Shown here in pieces: positions 6,759 to 13,157 of a stretch of DNA of 13,700 nucleotides (position 1 is the stretch's first letter; each line of letters opens with the position of its first letter). The position numbers and the translations under genes are program-made. The notes under the pieces are model-generated. The model did no database searches. It saw only the letters and a list, made by a program, of their open reading frames with translations, and was not told the origin of the DNA. This DNA is from CAYXXN01 sp964469055. Its GTDB lineage: Bacteria > Acidobacteriota > Thermoanaerobaculia > Multivoradales > JAHEKO01. Where the stretch lies: NCBI GenBank assembly GCA_964469055.1, contig CAYXXN010000073.1, positions 1-13,700 of the forward strand. The letters are read 5' to 3'.

Positions 6759-8696
6759 TCACTCGGCCCCCTCGCCCGCCAGCTCCACCACCGCCGAATC
6801 TCCCGCCGCATCGTGGCGGACCACCAGCGTCGCCCGCCGTGGCCCTGGTCTCAAGGGGGCGAAGCGCAAGCCGACGACGCAGTCGCTCCCCGGGGCCACG
6901 TAGGGAATGCCCGTGCAGGACGCTGGCACGAGCTGGAAGTCGGCAGCTTGCGCGCCCGTCACGACGATCTCCTCCAGCCCGAGCCGCGCCGTGCCCGTGC
7001 TCGCGATCCGCACCGACTCGATGCCGCTGCGCTCGCCGACCCGCCAAGCGCCGAAGTCGAGGCGCTCCGGCCCGACCTCCAGCCGCGCCACCGGCGCCGT
7101 GAACCCCCCACCGGCCAGCTCGACGGCCAGCGAGGCGCCGATGCCGTCGTGCTCGATCCGCAGGGTCGCGTCTTGCGCGCCCGCGGCGCGCGGGGCGAAG
7201 CGCACCTCGACCGTACAGGAACGGCCGCCGGCCAAGACCGCCCCCGCCTGACAGCTCCCTCCCACCCGAAACTCCGATGCCGCAGCGCCCGCGACGGCGA
7301 TGCGGCGCAAGGTCACCCCCTCGCCACCGACGCTTTCCAGGAGGATCGACTGTCGGGCCTCGCCGCCGGCCTCCACGCGACCGAACTCGAGCCGCTGCGG
7401 CCGCGCCGCCAGACGGCGCGCCGTGCCGCGGCCGGCGAGCGCCACCTCCGGACGTCGGGCGAGGCCCGTCGCCAGCGGCCGTAGGCTGGCCGTCGCCGCG
7501 CCCTCGGCGGTCGGGCGAAAGCGCACCGCGGCGCTGCAGTTGTCGCCCGGGGCGAGCGTCGTGCCGCAGCCCTGCTCGACGATCTCGTAGGCGCCACGCC
7601 CGGCGCCTCCCAGCTCGAGCCCGGTGAGGGCGAGCGGCGCGTTGCCGGTGTTCTCGAGGAGGACGCTCTTCGACTCGCTCTCCTCTCCGACGCGCAGACC
7701 TCCGAAGTCGAGCCGCTCCGGGGTCATCATCAGGCCCGGGGCGACGCCGATGCCGGCCAGCGTCACGCGGGGCTCCTCCTGGCCGTCGCTCTCGACGAGC
7801 AGCGTCGCCGTCGCCTCGCCCACCCGCGCCGGCCGGAAGGTCCAGCTCGCCGCGCAGGAGTCACCCGGCGCCAGTGAGCGGCCCGAGCACTCGTCCTGGG
7901 CGCGCTGGAAGTGGGCCGCGGCGGCGCCGCTCGGCGCCAGGCGCTCGAGGCGCAGCGCAGCGCTGCCGTCGTTGCGGAACGTCAAGACCCCCGCAGTACT
8001 CGCCTGCCCCACGGCCTGGCGGCCGAAGTCGAGGTGCTCGGGCTCGACGGTGAGTCGGGGCGCGGTGCCGGTGCCAGCGAGCGAGAGACGTGGCGCGCCG
8101 GCGTTGCCGGTGATCGCCAGCTCTGCGCGTCGCTTCCCCGGGCTCGCGGGGGCGAAGACGACACTCATCGAGCAGGTCGCGCCGCGGGGCAGGGCCCGTC
8201 CGGCACAGCTCTCGGCGAGCAGCGCGAACTCGCCGGCGCCGGCGCCGGCCAACGCGACGGTCGCCACGCGCAGGGGTCGGCGGCCGCGGTTGCCGAGCCG
8301 CAGCGTTTGCGGCGCGCTCTCGGTCCCCACCCGTTGCTCGCCGAACTCGAGGGCCTCCGCGTCCACCGTGACCCGCGGCGGCGCCCACAGGAACCAGTAC
8401 CCGAAGACGACGGCGAGGAGCACCAGGAACCACCACCGCCGCCCGCTCCACGGCCGTCGGCGCCGCGCGACTTGCGACCCAGCTTCGGCCTGTCGCTGAC
8501 TCCGGCGAAGTGGAAGAATCGAGTAGGGCGAACTGCGCTCGGGCTCCGGCTTCGGCCGTGTCCGTCGCGGCCGCTCTCCCGCCTCCGGCCGACCGCCGCG
8601 TAGCGGCAGATCCAGGCGCTCGCCATCCTCCTCGCGCAGGACGTCCGGCGGTCGCGTCCCGTCTGGAGGCGTGCCCGTCATCGGCCAGCCGGCCAT
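6759..8696 (-). CDS. Membrane-anchored protein with five ASH (choice-of-anchor D) repeats
   Basis: A 645-residue protein. Residues 1-87 are polar, Arg/Pro/Glu-rich and probably disordered in the cytoplasm. RRRRPWSGRR then precedes one membrane helix (WWFLVLLAVVFGYWFLW, 88-104), giving N-in, C-out topology. The exterior part is five repeats of about 105 residues, starting near 107, 212, 319, 427 and 536. Each opens with a line like LDFGRQAVG or LDFGGLRVG, then a GTAPL-like strand, and ends in ELAGxG, as in ASH/HYDIN-type immunoglobulin-like domains. Each repeat holds exactly one cysteine pair: 164/175, 270/281, 377/387, 482/494 and 594/606, preceding a VRFAP-like strand. The pairs should form disulfides outside the cytoplasm. 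The likely role is binding or a structural spacer at the envelope; no enzyme domain is present. Start is ATG 8696, or ATG 8681 five codons in; neither has a clear ribosome site. It ends 44 nt before the amidohydrolase. Confidence 0.85.
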   Translation of the reverse strand: MAGWPMTGTPPDGTRPPDVLREEDGERLDLPLRGGRPEAGERPRRTRPKPEPERSSPYSILPLRRSQRQAEAGSQVARRRRPWSGRRWWFLVLLAVVFGYWFLWAPPRVTVDAEALEFGEQRVGTESAPQTLRLGNRGRRPLRVATVALAGAGAGEFALLAESCAGRALPRGATCSMSVVFAPASPGKRRAELAITGNAGAPRLSLAGTGTAPRLTVEPEHLDFGRQAVGQASTAGVLTFRNDGSAALRLERLAPSGAAAAHFQRAQDECSGRSLAPGDSCAASWTFRPARVGEATATLLVESDGQEEPRVTLAGIGVAPGLMMTPERLDFGGLRVGEESESKSVLLENTGNAPLALTGLELGGAGRGAYEIVEQGCGTTLAPGDNCSAAVRFRPTAEGAATASLRPLATGLARRPEVALAGRGTARRLAARPQRLEFGRVEAGGEARQSILLESVGGEGVTLRRIAVAGAAASEFRVGGSCQAGAVLAGGRSCTVEVRFAPRAAGAQDATLRIEHDGIGASLAVELAGGGFTAPVARLEVGPERLDFGAWRVGERSGIESVRIASTGTARLGLEEIVVTGAQAADFQLVPASCTGIPYVAPGSDCVVGLRFAPLRPGPRRATLVVRHDAAGDSAVVELAGEGAE

Positions 8697-8751
8697 TGTA
8701 GCCGGCCGCCGGCACCCATGGTCCCAGGTCCCCTGCTAGTTTCCTTACCCG
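8697..8751. promoter_or_regulatory. Divergent promoter region
   Basis: Only 55 bp separate the divergent starts of the ASH gene and the lipase gene, so both promoters must lie here or inside the coding ends. On the minus strand TACAAT at 8700-8695 resembles a -10 box but overlaps the ATG at 8696, which would favour the downstream ATG at 8681. No good -35 match sits 17 bases upstream of it. On the plus strand the locally AT-richer stretch near 8736-8751 (CTAGTTTCCTTA) directly precedes the lipase ATG. Promoter positions are inference. Confidence 0.35.
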
Positions 8752-10131
8752 ATGTCGTTTCGCTGCAGGCCTGGAGCCGCCAACGCGGTGGCGCGCATCC
8801 CCGCCCTCCTCCTCAGCCTCGGCTTTCTGGCTTGCAGCGCGGCCCCACACCCCCAGCCACACGCCACCTCCACCGCTCGAACGCGCGCACCGGTTATCTT
8901 CGTCCCCGGGGTGACTGGCACCATCCTGCACGACACCGGGAGCGGCGCGATCGTCTGGGGCGACGCTCGCCGTTTCCTCCTGCCTCGCGATGGCGGCTAC
9001 CGCCTCGCACCCCCGCTCGGCGGCGCCGCGGACGACATCGAGCCCGGGCAAGTCCTGCGTGAAGTGCGGCTCGGCCCCTTCCTCCGCCGGCCCATCTACC
9101 AACCGTTGGTGGACGCCCTACTCGCGGCGGGCTACACCCTGGGCGACCTCGCGCGGCCGAGGCCCGGCGACGACCTCTACCTCTACGCCTACGACTGGCG
9201 CGGCGACAACATCGAGGCCGCGGCGCAACTCACGGCTGGCCTGGCGCGGCTGCGAGCCGCGCGCGGCGGCGGCGAGCTGGCCCTCGACCTCGTCTGCCAG
9301 AGCAACGGCGCCCACATCTGCCGCTACCTCGCCAAGTACGGAGGCGCCGACCTCGAGGCCGCCGAGGCCGGGGCCGCCGCGGGGGCGGCAGGCGTCTCGA
9401 TCCGCCGGCTCGTCCTGGTCGGAGCCTCGAACGGCGGTGCCCTGCGCATCCTGCGGGAGATGAACCGCGGACGCCGCTACGTCGCCGTCGCCGGCCGTCA
9501 CTTCCTGCCGGAGACCTTCTTCGGCATGCAGGCGCTCTACCAGGATCTGCCGGCCGACGCCGACGATCTCTTCCTCGACGCCACCGGCGAGCCCCTGGCC
9601 GTCGATCTCTACGATCCGAGCGCCTGGGAGCGCCACGGCTGGTCGCTCTGGGACGCCGCCGCGACGCGGCGCGCCGACCGGCGGCTCGACCTCTTCGGGA
9701 CGACGGCCGAGCGCCGCGCCTTCCTCGGCACCGCTCTGACGCGCGCCCGCCGCTTGCAGGCCGTGCTCGCGCACGACGCGCCCGCGTTCGGCGCCCCGGC
9801 CATCCACCTGCTCGAGAACGCCGACGCCCGGACCCCGGTGCGGGCCGTGCTGGTCGAGGGCGGCTCGGACCCGCGGACCCTGTTCGCCGGTGACGACTTC
9901 GTCGAGCGCCGGCCGCGGCTCGCCGCCCGGGTCGTGGCCGCCGGCGACGGCCACGCCAGCCTCGCCAGCCAGCGGCGACTCTCGCCCCAGGAGCTGGCCG
10001 CCCTGGCGGAGGCGCCGCGGCGCGTGCACGGCGCGCACTTCGAGACCATCCTCGACCCGGCGACGCTGGCCGAGATCGTCGCCGTCCTGACCGGCGCCGA
10101 CGGCGCGGCCGGCGATGGGCCCGGCGGCTAG
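8752..10131 (+). CDS. LCAT-like lipase/acyltransferase, predicted lipoprotein
   Basis: A 459-residue alpha/beta hydrolase of the lecithin:cholesterol acyltransferase-like group. The N-terminal signal ends in LGFLAC with Cys28 as the likely lipidated residue, so it should sit on the envelope facing the periplasm or outside. Family marks in order are VIFVPGVTGTIL (48-59), the typical YAYDWRGDN (145-153), the nucleophile elbow VCQSNGAH with Ser184, LVLVGASNGG (220-229), the Asp region VVAAGDGHASLAS with Asp399, and VHGAHFETIL with His429 near the end. Ser/Asp/His is complete, but the elbow is Cys-Gln-Ser-Asn-Gly rather than the usual Gly-X-Ser-X-Gly. It may hydrolyse or transfer acyl chains of phospholipids or other esters; the substrate cannot be read. 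It starts divergently from the ASH gene and ends 10 nt before the preferred start of the DUF1684 gene, suggesting cotranscription. Confidence 0.82.
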   Translation: MSFRCRPGAANAVARIPALLLSLGFLACSAAPHPQPHATSTARTRAPVIFVPGVTGTILHDTGSGAIVWGDARRFLLPRDGGYRLAPPLGGAADDIEPGQVLREVRLGPFLRRPIYQPLVDALLAAGYTLGDLARPRPGDDLYLYAYDWRGDNIEAAAQLTAGLARLRAARGGGELALDLVCQSNGAHICRYLAKYGGADLEAAEAGAAAGAAGVSIRRLVLVGASNGGALRILREMNRGRRYVAVAGRHFLPETFFGMQALYQDLPADADDLFLDATGEPLAVDLYDPSAWERHGWSLWDAAATRRADRRLDLFGTTAERRAFLGTALTRARRLQAVLAHDAPAFGAPAIHLLENADARTPVRAVLVEGGSDPRTLFAGDDFVERRPRLAARVVAAGDGHASLASQRRLSPQELAALAEAPRRVHGAHFETILDPATLAEIVAVLTGADGAAGDGPGG

Positions 10132-10141
10132 AATGCCGGCC

Positions 10142-11047
10142 ATGCGTGCTTCCGCCACCCTGGGTCTCGTGCTGCTCGCTGCCGCCACCGCCGCGGCGCA
10201 GGAGACAGCGCCGACTCTACCTCCGACCCACGAAGAGGAGATCCTCGCCTGGCGAGCGCGCCGGCTCGAGCGACTCCAGCGCCCAGACAGTTGGCTCACC
10301 CTCGTCGGCTTGCACTGGCTCGAGGAGGGCCGCAACACGATCGGCGCCGATCCCGCCAACGACGTCGTGCTCCCCAGCGGGCCACCCCACGGCGGCGCCC
10401 TCGTGCTCGAGGGCGGCCGAGTCCGGCTCGAGCCGGCGGCCGGCGCGGGCCTCGAGGTCGATGGCCAGCCGGCGGCGGCGATGGAGCTGGTCTCCGATCT
10501 CGACGGCGCGCCGACGGTGGTCACCCTCGGCACGCTCTCGTTCCAGATCCTCGACCGCGACGGCCATCTGCTGCTGCGGGTCAAGGATGCCGACGCCCCG
10601 ACGCGCCGCGATTTCCAGGGTCTCGACTACTACCCGGTCGATCCCGCCTGGCGGTTCGCGGCGCGCTTCGAGGCACACGATCCGCTGCAACAGATCCGGG
10701 TAGCGGACGTGACCGGGCTCGTGCAGGAGTCCAACTCCTGGGGCGCGGTCGTCTTCGAAGTCGGCGGCCAGACGCTGCGCCTCGACGCCCTCGCCGAACC
10801 GGGCGACGAGGAGCTCTTCCTGATCTTCGGCGACCGCACCAACGGCCCGGAGACCTACGGCGCCGGCCGCTACCTCTACGTGCTCGCCCCCGACGCCGAA
10901 GGTCGCGTCGACCTCGACTTCAACCGCGCCTACAGCCCGCCTTGCGCTTTCACACCCTACGCCACCTGCCCGCTGCCGCCGCCGCAGAATCGGTTGCCGC
11001 TGCGAGTGACGGCCGGCGAGAAAAAGTACGCCGGCGGGCACCGCTGA
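10142..11047 (+). CDS. Exported DUF1684 family protein
   Basis: A 301-residue protein read from ATG 10142, chosen because it begins directly with a Sec signal (MRASATLGLVLLAAATAAAQ); an in-frame ATG at 10115 would overlap the lipase stop and add a non-signal stretch. The family's conserved blocks are all present: WLTLVGLHWLEEG near 50-63, a jelly-roll-like middle, DFQGLDYYPVDPAWR near 157-171, FGDRTNGPETYGAGRYLYV near 229-247, and the C-terminal DLDFNRAYSPPCAFTPY followed by CPLPPPQNRLP. DUF1684 has no agreed function that I can state; the conserved Cys/Pro-rich tail suggests a binding site. The signal places it in the periplasm. It follows the lipase by 10 nt and precedes the TruA frame by 10 nt, so it is part of one transcription unit. 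Confidence 0.87.
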   Translation: MRASATLGLVLLAAATAAAQETAPTLPPTHEEEILAWRARRLERLQRPDSWLTLVGLHWLEEGRNTIGADPANDVVLPSGPPHGGALVLEGGRVRLEPAAGAGLEVDGQPAAAMELVSDLDGAPTVVTLGTLSFQILDRDGHLLLRVKDADAPTRRDFQGLDYYPVDPAWRFAARFEAHDPLQQIRVADVTGLVQESNSWGAVVFEVGGQTLRLDALAEPGDEELFLIFGDRTNGPETYGAGRYLYVLAPDAEGRVDLDFNRAYSPPCAFTPYATCPLPPPQNRLPLRVTAGEKKYAGGHR

Positions 11048-11057
11048 CGACCCTCCG

Positions 11058-12107
11058 ATGAAGAAGCGGCGTCCCGCGCGCGCCGGGAGGGGGCAAGGCG
11101 CCGCTGGGCGGGGGCGGCGCAAAGGCGTGGACGGCCGGCGCGGGGAGGCCCCCGCCGCCGCGCGGCGGGGTACCGCGCCGAGTCGCCCCATGCCGAAGGC
11201 TGGGACAGCGTCGCGCCCCCGAGCCGCCGGGGCCGAAGGCCTCGAAGCCGCCGGGGGGCGCGTCAAGACTGACCCTCAAGCGCCACACCGCACCGCCACC
11301 TACAAGCTAGTCCTCGAGTACGACGGCACCTCCTTCCACGGCTGGCAGCAGCAGAAGAACGCCGAGCGCACCGTCGCCGGCGCCCTGCGCCGTGCCGTCG
11401 AGGAGGCGGGCGGCGAGATTCGTGACCTGGCAGCCGCCGGACGCACCGATGCCGGGGTCCACGCCCTGGGTCAGGTCGCCCACCTGCGCCTGGCGCGAGA
11501 GCGCGAACCCGAGACCCTGCGCCGGGCCATCAACGCGGCCCTGCCGGCGAGCGTCCACGTGCTCTCCCTCGCCGCCGCGCCGGATCGCTTCCATGCCCGC
11601 CACGACGCCGTCGACCGCACCTACCTCTACCAGCTCTCCCGCCGCCGGAGTGCCTTGGCCAAGCGCGCCATCTGGTGGGTGCGCGAGCCGCTCGACGTCG
11701 CGCTCCTGCGGCGCGCGGCTACGCTGGCCGTCGGCCGCCACGATTTCCGTTCCTTCTGCGAAGCGCCGGCGGCGCAGAAGAGCACCCTCGTCGAGGTCGC
11801 GGCCGCCGAGGTCGCCGAGGCCGGCGCCCTCGTGCTGATCCGCCTCACCGCCTCGCACTTCCTGTGGAAGATGGTCCGTCGGCTGGTCGGAGCCTTCGTG
11901 CGCGTCGGCACCGGCGAGCTACGGCTCGACGAGCTGGAGAGCTTGCTCGCCGAGCGTCCCCTGGCGGCGGAACGCGGCACACCCGCCGAGTGGACGGCGC
12001 CGGCCGCCGGCCTTTTTCTCGAGCGAGTCCGCTACGGCGCCGGTGAGCGTCTGCCGCCGTTGGCAGCGGTCACTCCCCTCGGCCCGGAGCCGAAGGGGCG
12101 CCCGTGA
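11058..12107 (+). CDS. truA: tRNA pseudouridine synthase A, with an uncertain N-terminal extension
   Basis: TruA converts uridines 38-40 of the tRNA anticodon arm to pseudouridine in the cytoplasm. The core begins with YKLVLEYDGTSFHGWQ near residue 82 of the longest frame and has AAGRTDAGVHALGQVAHL with the catalytic Asp131, RFHARHDAVDRTYLYQL, HDFRSFCE, and the C-terminal FLWKMVRRLVGAFVRVGTGE block, all family hallmarks. E. coli TruA has its Asp at about residue 60, so the ATG at 11058 gives an extra 70-80 residues of Lys/Arg/Gly/Ala-rich, low-complexity sequence. An in-frame ATG at 11190 would shorten this to about 35 extra residues; neither start has a clear ribosome site, and two GC hairpins lie between them. 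The extension could be a real disordered RNA-binding tail or untranslated leader. The stop overlaps the next gene's GTG by four bases. Confidence 0.9.
   Translation: MKKRRPARAGRGQGAAGRGRRKGVDGRRGEAPAAARRGTAPSRPMPKAGTASRPRAAGAEGLEAAGGRVKTDPQAPHRTATYKLVLEYDGTSFHGWQQQKNAERTVAGALRRAVEEAGGEIRDLAAAGRTDAGVHALGQVAHLRLAREREPETLRRAINAALPASVHVLSLAAAPDRFHARHDAVDRTYLYQLSRRRSALAKRAIWWVREPLDVALLRRAATLAVGRHDFRSFCEAPAAQKSTLVEVAAAEVAEAGALVLIRLTASHFLWKMVRRLVGAFVRVGTGELRLDELESLLAERPLAAERGTPAEWTAPAAGLFLERVRYGAGERLPPLAAVTPLGPEPKGRP
11098..11170 (+). other. Two GC hairpins in the 5' part of the truA frame
   Basis: First stem: GCGCCGC at 11098-11104 with GCGGCGC at 11114-11120, nine-base loop. Second stem: CCCCGCCGC at 11150-11158 with GCGGCGGGG at 11162-11170, a perfect nine-pair stem with a three-base loop, 19 bases before the alternative ATG at 11190. 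Neither has a T-run. They are more like intergenic structure than coding constraint and may influence truA translation or reduce read-through from the lipase/DUF1684 genes. Confidence 0.4.
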
Positions 12108-12781
12108 CGGCGCCACCGGAGCGCCCGCGGCTCGCCCAACGCCTGGCCGGCGCGCTGGCGCCGACCTTGCTCACCTGGCTCGGCCGGAGCTGGCGGGTGC
12201 GCCAGATCGGTGACGAGCACCTCGAGGCGGTCCTCGCCAGCGGCCGGCCCGCCGTGCTCGTCTTCTGGCACGAGGGCGCTTTCGCGCTCGCCAACTTTCT
12301 GCGCGGCCTCGATCGCGGCGGCTTGCGCCTCTCCGTGATGGCGAGCCGCAGCGGCGACGGCGAGCTCGTCGGCCGCCTGGGGGCCGCGTGGAGTGTCGAC
12401 ATCGTGCGCGGCTCCTCGTCCCGCGGCGGCCAGGCGGCGATCCTCGCCCTCCATCGCCGGATGCGGAAAGCCGGCACCTCCCCCGCCCTCGCCCCGGACG
12501 GCCCCCGGGGTCCGCGCCGCGAGTTCAAGGCGGGCGCCCTCGCCCTGGCCCAGCTCGCCGGGGCGCCGATCGTCCCGCTGGCGGTGGCCGCGCGGTCGGC
12601 CTGGAGGCTCGGCTCCTGGGACCGGCAGGTGATCCCCAAGCCCTTCACCCGCTTGACCATCGCCATCGGTGCCCCGCAGGCGATCGCCCGCGAGCTGGCA
12701 GACGAGGCCCTCGAGCGTGAGCGCCAGCGCCTCGAGCGGTTGCTCGTCGATCTCGACGAGATGGCTCAGGCGAACCTCTAG
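12104..12781 (+). CDS. DUF374 lysophospholipid acyltransferase-like protein
   Basis: A 225-residue protein of the DUF374 group, distant relatives of LpxL/PlsC-type acyltransferases, predicted to act at the inner membrane on lipid A or phospholipid precursors. Visible marks are an amphipathic N-terminus, VLVFWHEGAF near 49-58 carrying the catalytic-type His, MASRSGDGELVGRL near 79-92, VRGSSSRGG, the strong APDGPRGPRREFKAGALALA block near 127-146, and IVPLAVAARSAWRLGSWDRQVIPKPF. The start is a GTG overlapping the TruA stop as GTGA, so translation is probably coupled. In other bacteria members of this family often lie near lipid A/KDO genes; none is seen here. The acyl donor and acceptor are unknown. 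Length is normal for the family. Confidence 0.85.
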   Translation: MTAPPERPRLAQRLAGALAPTLLTWLGRSWRVRQIGDEHLEAVLASGRPAVLVFWHEGAFALANFLRGLDRGGLRLSVMASRSGDGELVGRLGAAWSVDIVRGSSSRGGQAAILALHRRMRKAGTSPALAPDGPRGPRREFKAGALALAQLAGAPIVPLAVAARSAWRLGSWDRQVIPKPFTRLTIAIGAPQAIARELADEALERERQRLERLLVDLDEMAQANL

Positions 12782-12806
12782 GTAGGCGGGGCCAGTCCGC
12801 GCCGGC
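12781..12806 (+). repeat. Imperfect repeat copy 1, just after a stop codon
   Basis: GGTAGGCGGGGC..., ending CCGCGCCGGC. It matches copy 2 at 13111-13137 at about 23 of 27 aligned positions (one gap, three mismatches). Both copies begin at or next to a stop codon. Chance similarity in GC-rich DNA is possible. Confidence 0.4.
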
Positions 12807-12869
12807 TCCTCGGGCGCCGCCCGGGCCAATCGGAGTACACTCGGCGCAAACAATCCGAGGGAGGTCGTC
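12781..12869 (+). promoter_or_regulatory. Gap before the glsB-like gene: hairpin and possible promoter
   Basis: The 88-bp gap after the acyltransferase stop holds a GC hairpin, CGGGC at 12811-12815 with GCCCG at 12819-12823, extendable by two weaker pairs. Next comes TACACT at 12836-12841, which could be a -10 box although no convincing -35 is seen. A good ribosome site, AGGGAGG at 12858-12864, precedes the next ATG. The small membrane protein may therefore have its own promoter. The first 26 bases are also one copy of a repeat found after the next gene. Confidence 0.35.
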
Positions 12870-13115
12870 ATGAACTGGCTGATCCTGATCATCGTCGGCG
12901 GCGTCATTGGCTGGCTCGCCAGCCTGGTGATGAAGACCAACGCCCAGATGGGCCTCATCGCCAACATCGTGGTGGGCATCATCGGCTCGATCCTCGGCGG
13001 CTGGCTGGCCGGGAAGCTCAACATCGGGGCCTCCGGGATCGGGCACTACCTCGTCGCGATCGCCGGCGCGGTCGTCCTGATCGGACTGCTCAAGTTGCTC
13101 GGCGTGTTCAGGTAG
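12870..13115 (+). CDS. GlsB/YeaQ/YmgE-family small membrane protein
   Basis: An 81-residue, very hydrophobic protein of the transglycosylase-associated (GlsB/YeaQ/YmgE) family, linked in other bacteria to general stress response; its molecular function is not known. Three membrane segments are visible near residues 3-20, 29-49 and 58-78, with the family's glycine-rich pattern: GGVIGWLASLVM at 10-21 and IVVGIIGSILGGWLAG near 33-48. The length is typical. The ATG at 12870 has AGGGAGG five bases upstream, one of the best ribosome sites in the window. It stands 88 bp after the acyltransferase gene, so it may be expressed on its own, and it is convergent with the peptidase gene to the right. Confidence 0.92.
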   Translation: MNWLILIIVGGVIGWLASLVMKTNAQMGLIANIVVGIIGSILGGWLAGKLNIGASGIGHYLVAIAGAVVLIGLLKLLGVFR

Positions 13116-13137
13116 GGCGGGGCGGGGCCGCGCCGGC
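13111..13137 (+). repeat. Imperfect repeat copy 2, just after the glsB-like stop
   Basis: GGTAGGGCGGGGC..., ending CCGCGCCGGC, the partner of the copy at 12781-12806. It begins within the last codons of the small membrane protein gene, whose TAG is at 13113-13115, and runs into the palindrome at 13127-13142. Confidence 0.4.
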
Positions 13138-13142
13138 GCGGC
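13127..13142. terminator. GC palindrome between convergent genes
   Basis: GCCGCGCCGGCGCGGC is a perfect 16-bp palindrome, able to form a six-pair stem with a CCGG loop in either transcript. It lies in the 42-bp gap between the stops of the small membrane protein gene and the minus-strand peptidase gene. There is no T-tract, so termination is only a plausible role. Confidence 0.35.
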
Positions 13143-13157
13143 GTGGGCGCAGCAGGC

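Noticed and set aside
5380..6903. Plus-strand open frame of 507 codons
   Set aside because: It is the antisense of the amidohydrolase, with His/Asp/Val/Gly-rich shadow composition and no domain pattern.
7861..9102. Minus-strand open frame spanning the divergent gap
   Set aside because: It overlaps the ASH gene in another frame and the start of the lipase gene on the other strand; Arg/Ala/Gly-rich with no motif.
9118..10584. Minus-strand open frame of 488 codons opposite the lipase and DUF1684 genes
   Set aside because: Shadow frame; crosses two well-supported plus-strand genes and has no recognisable features.
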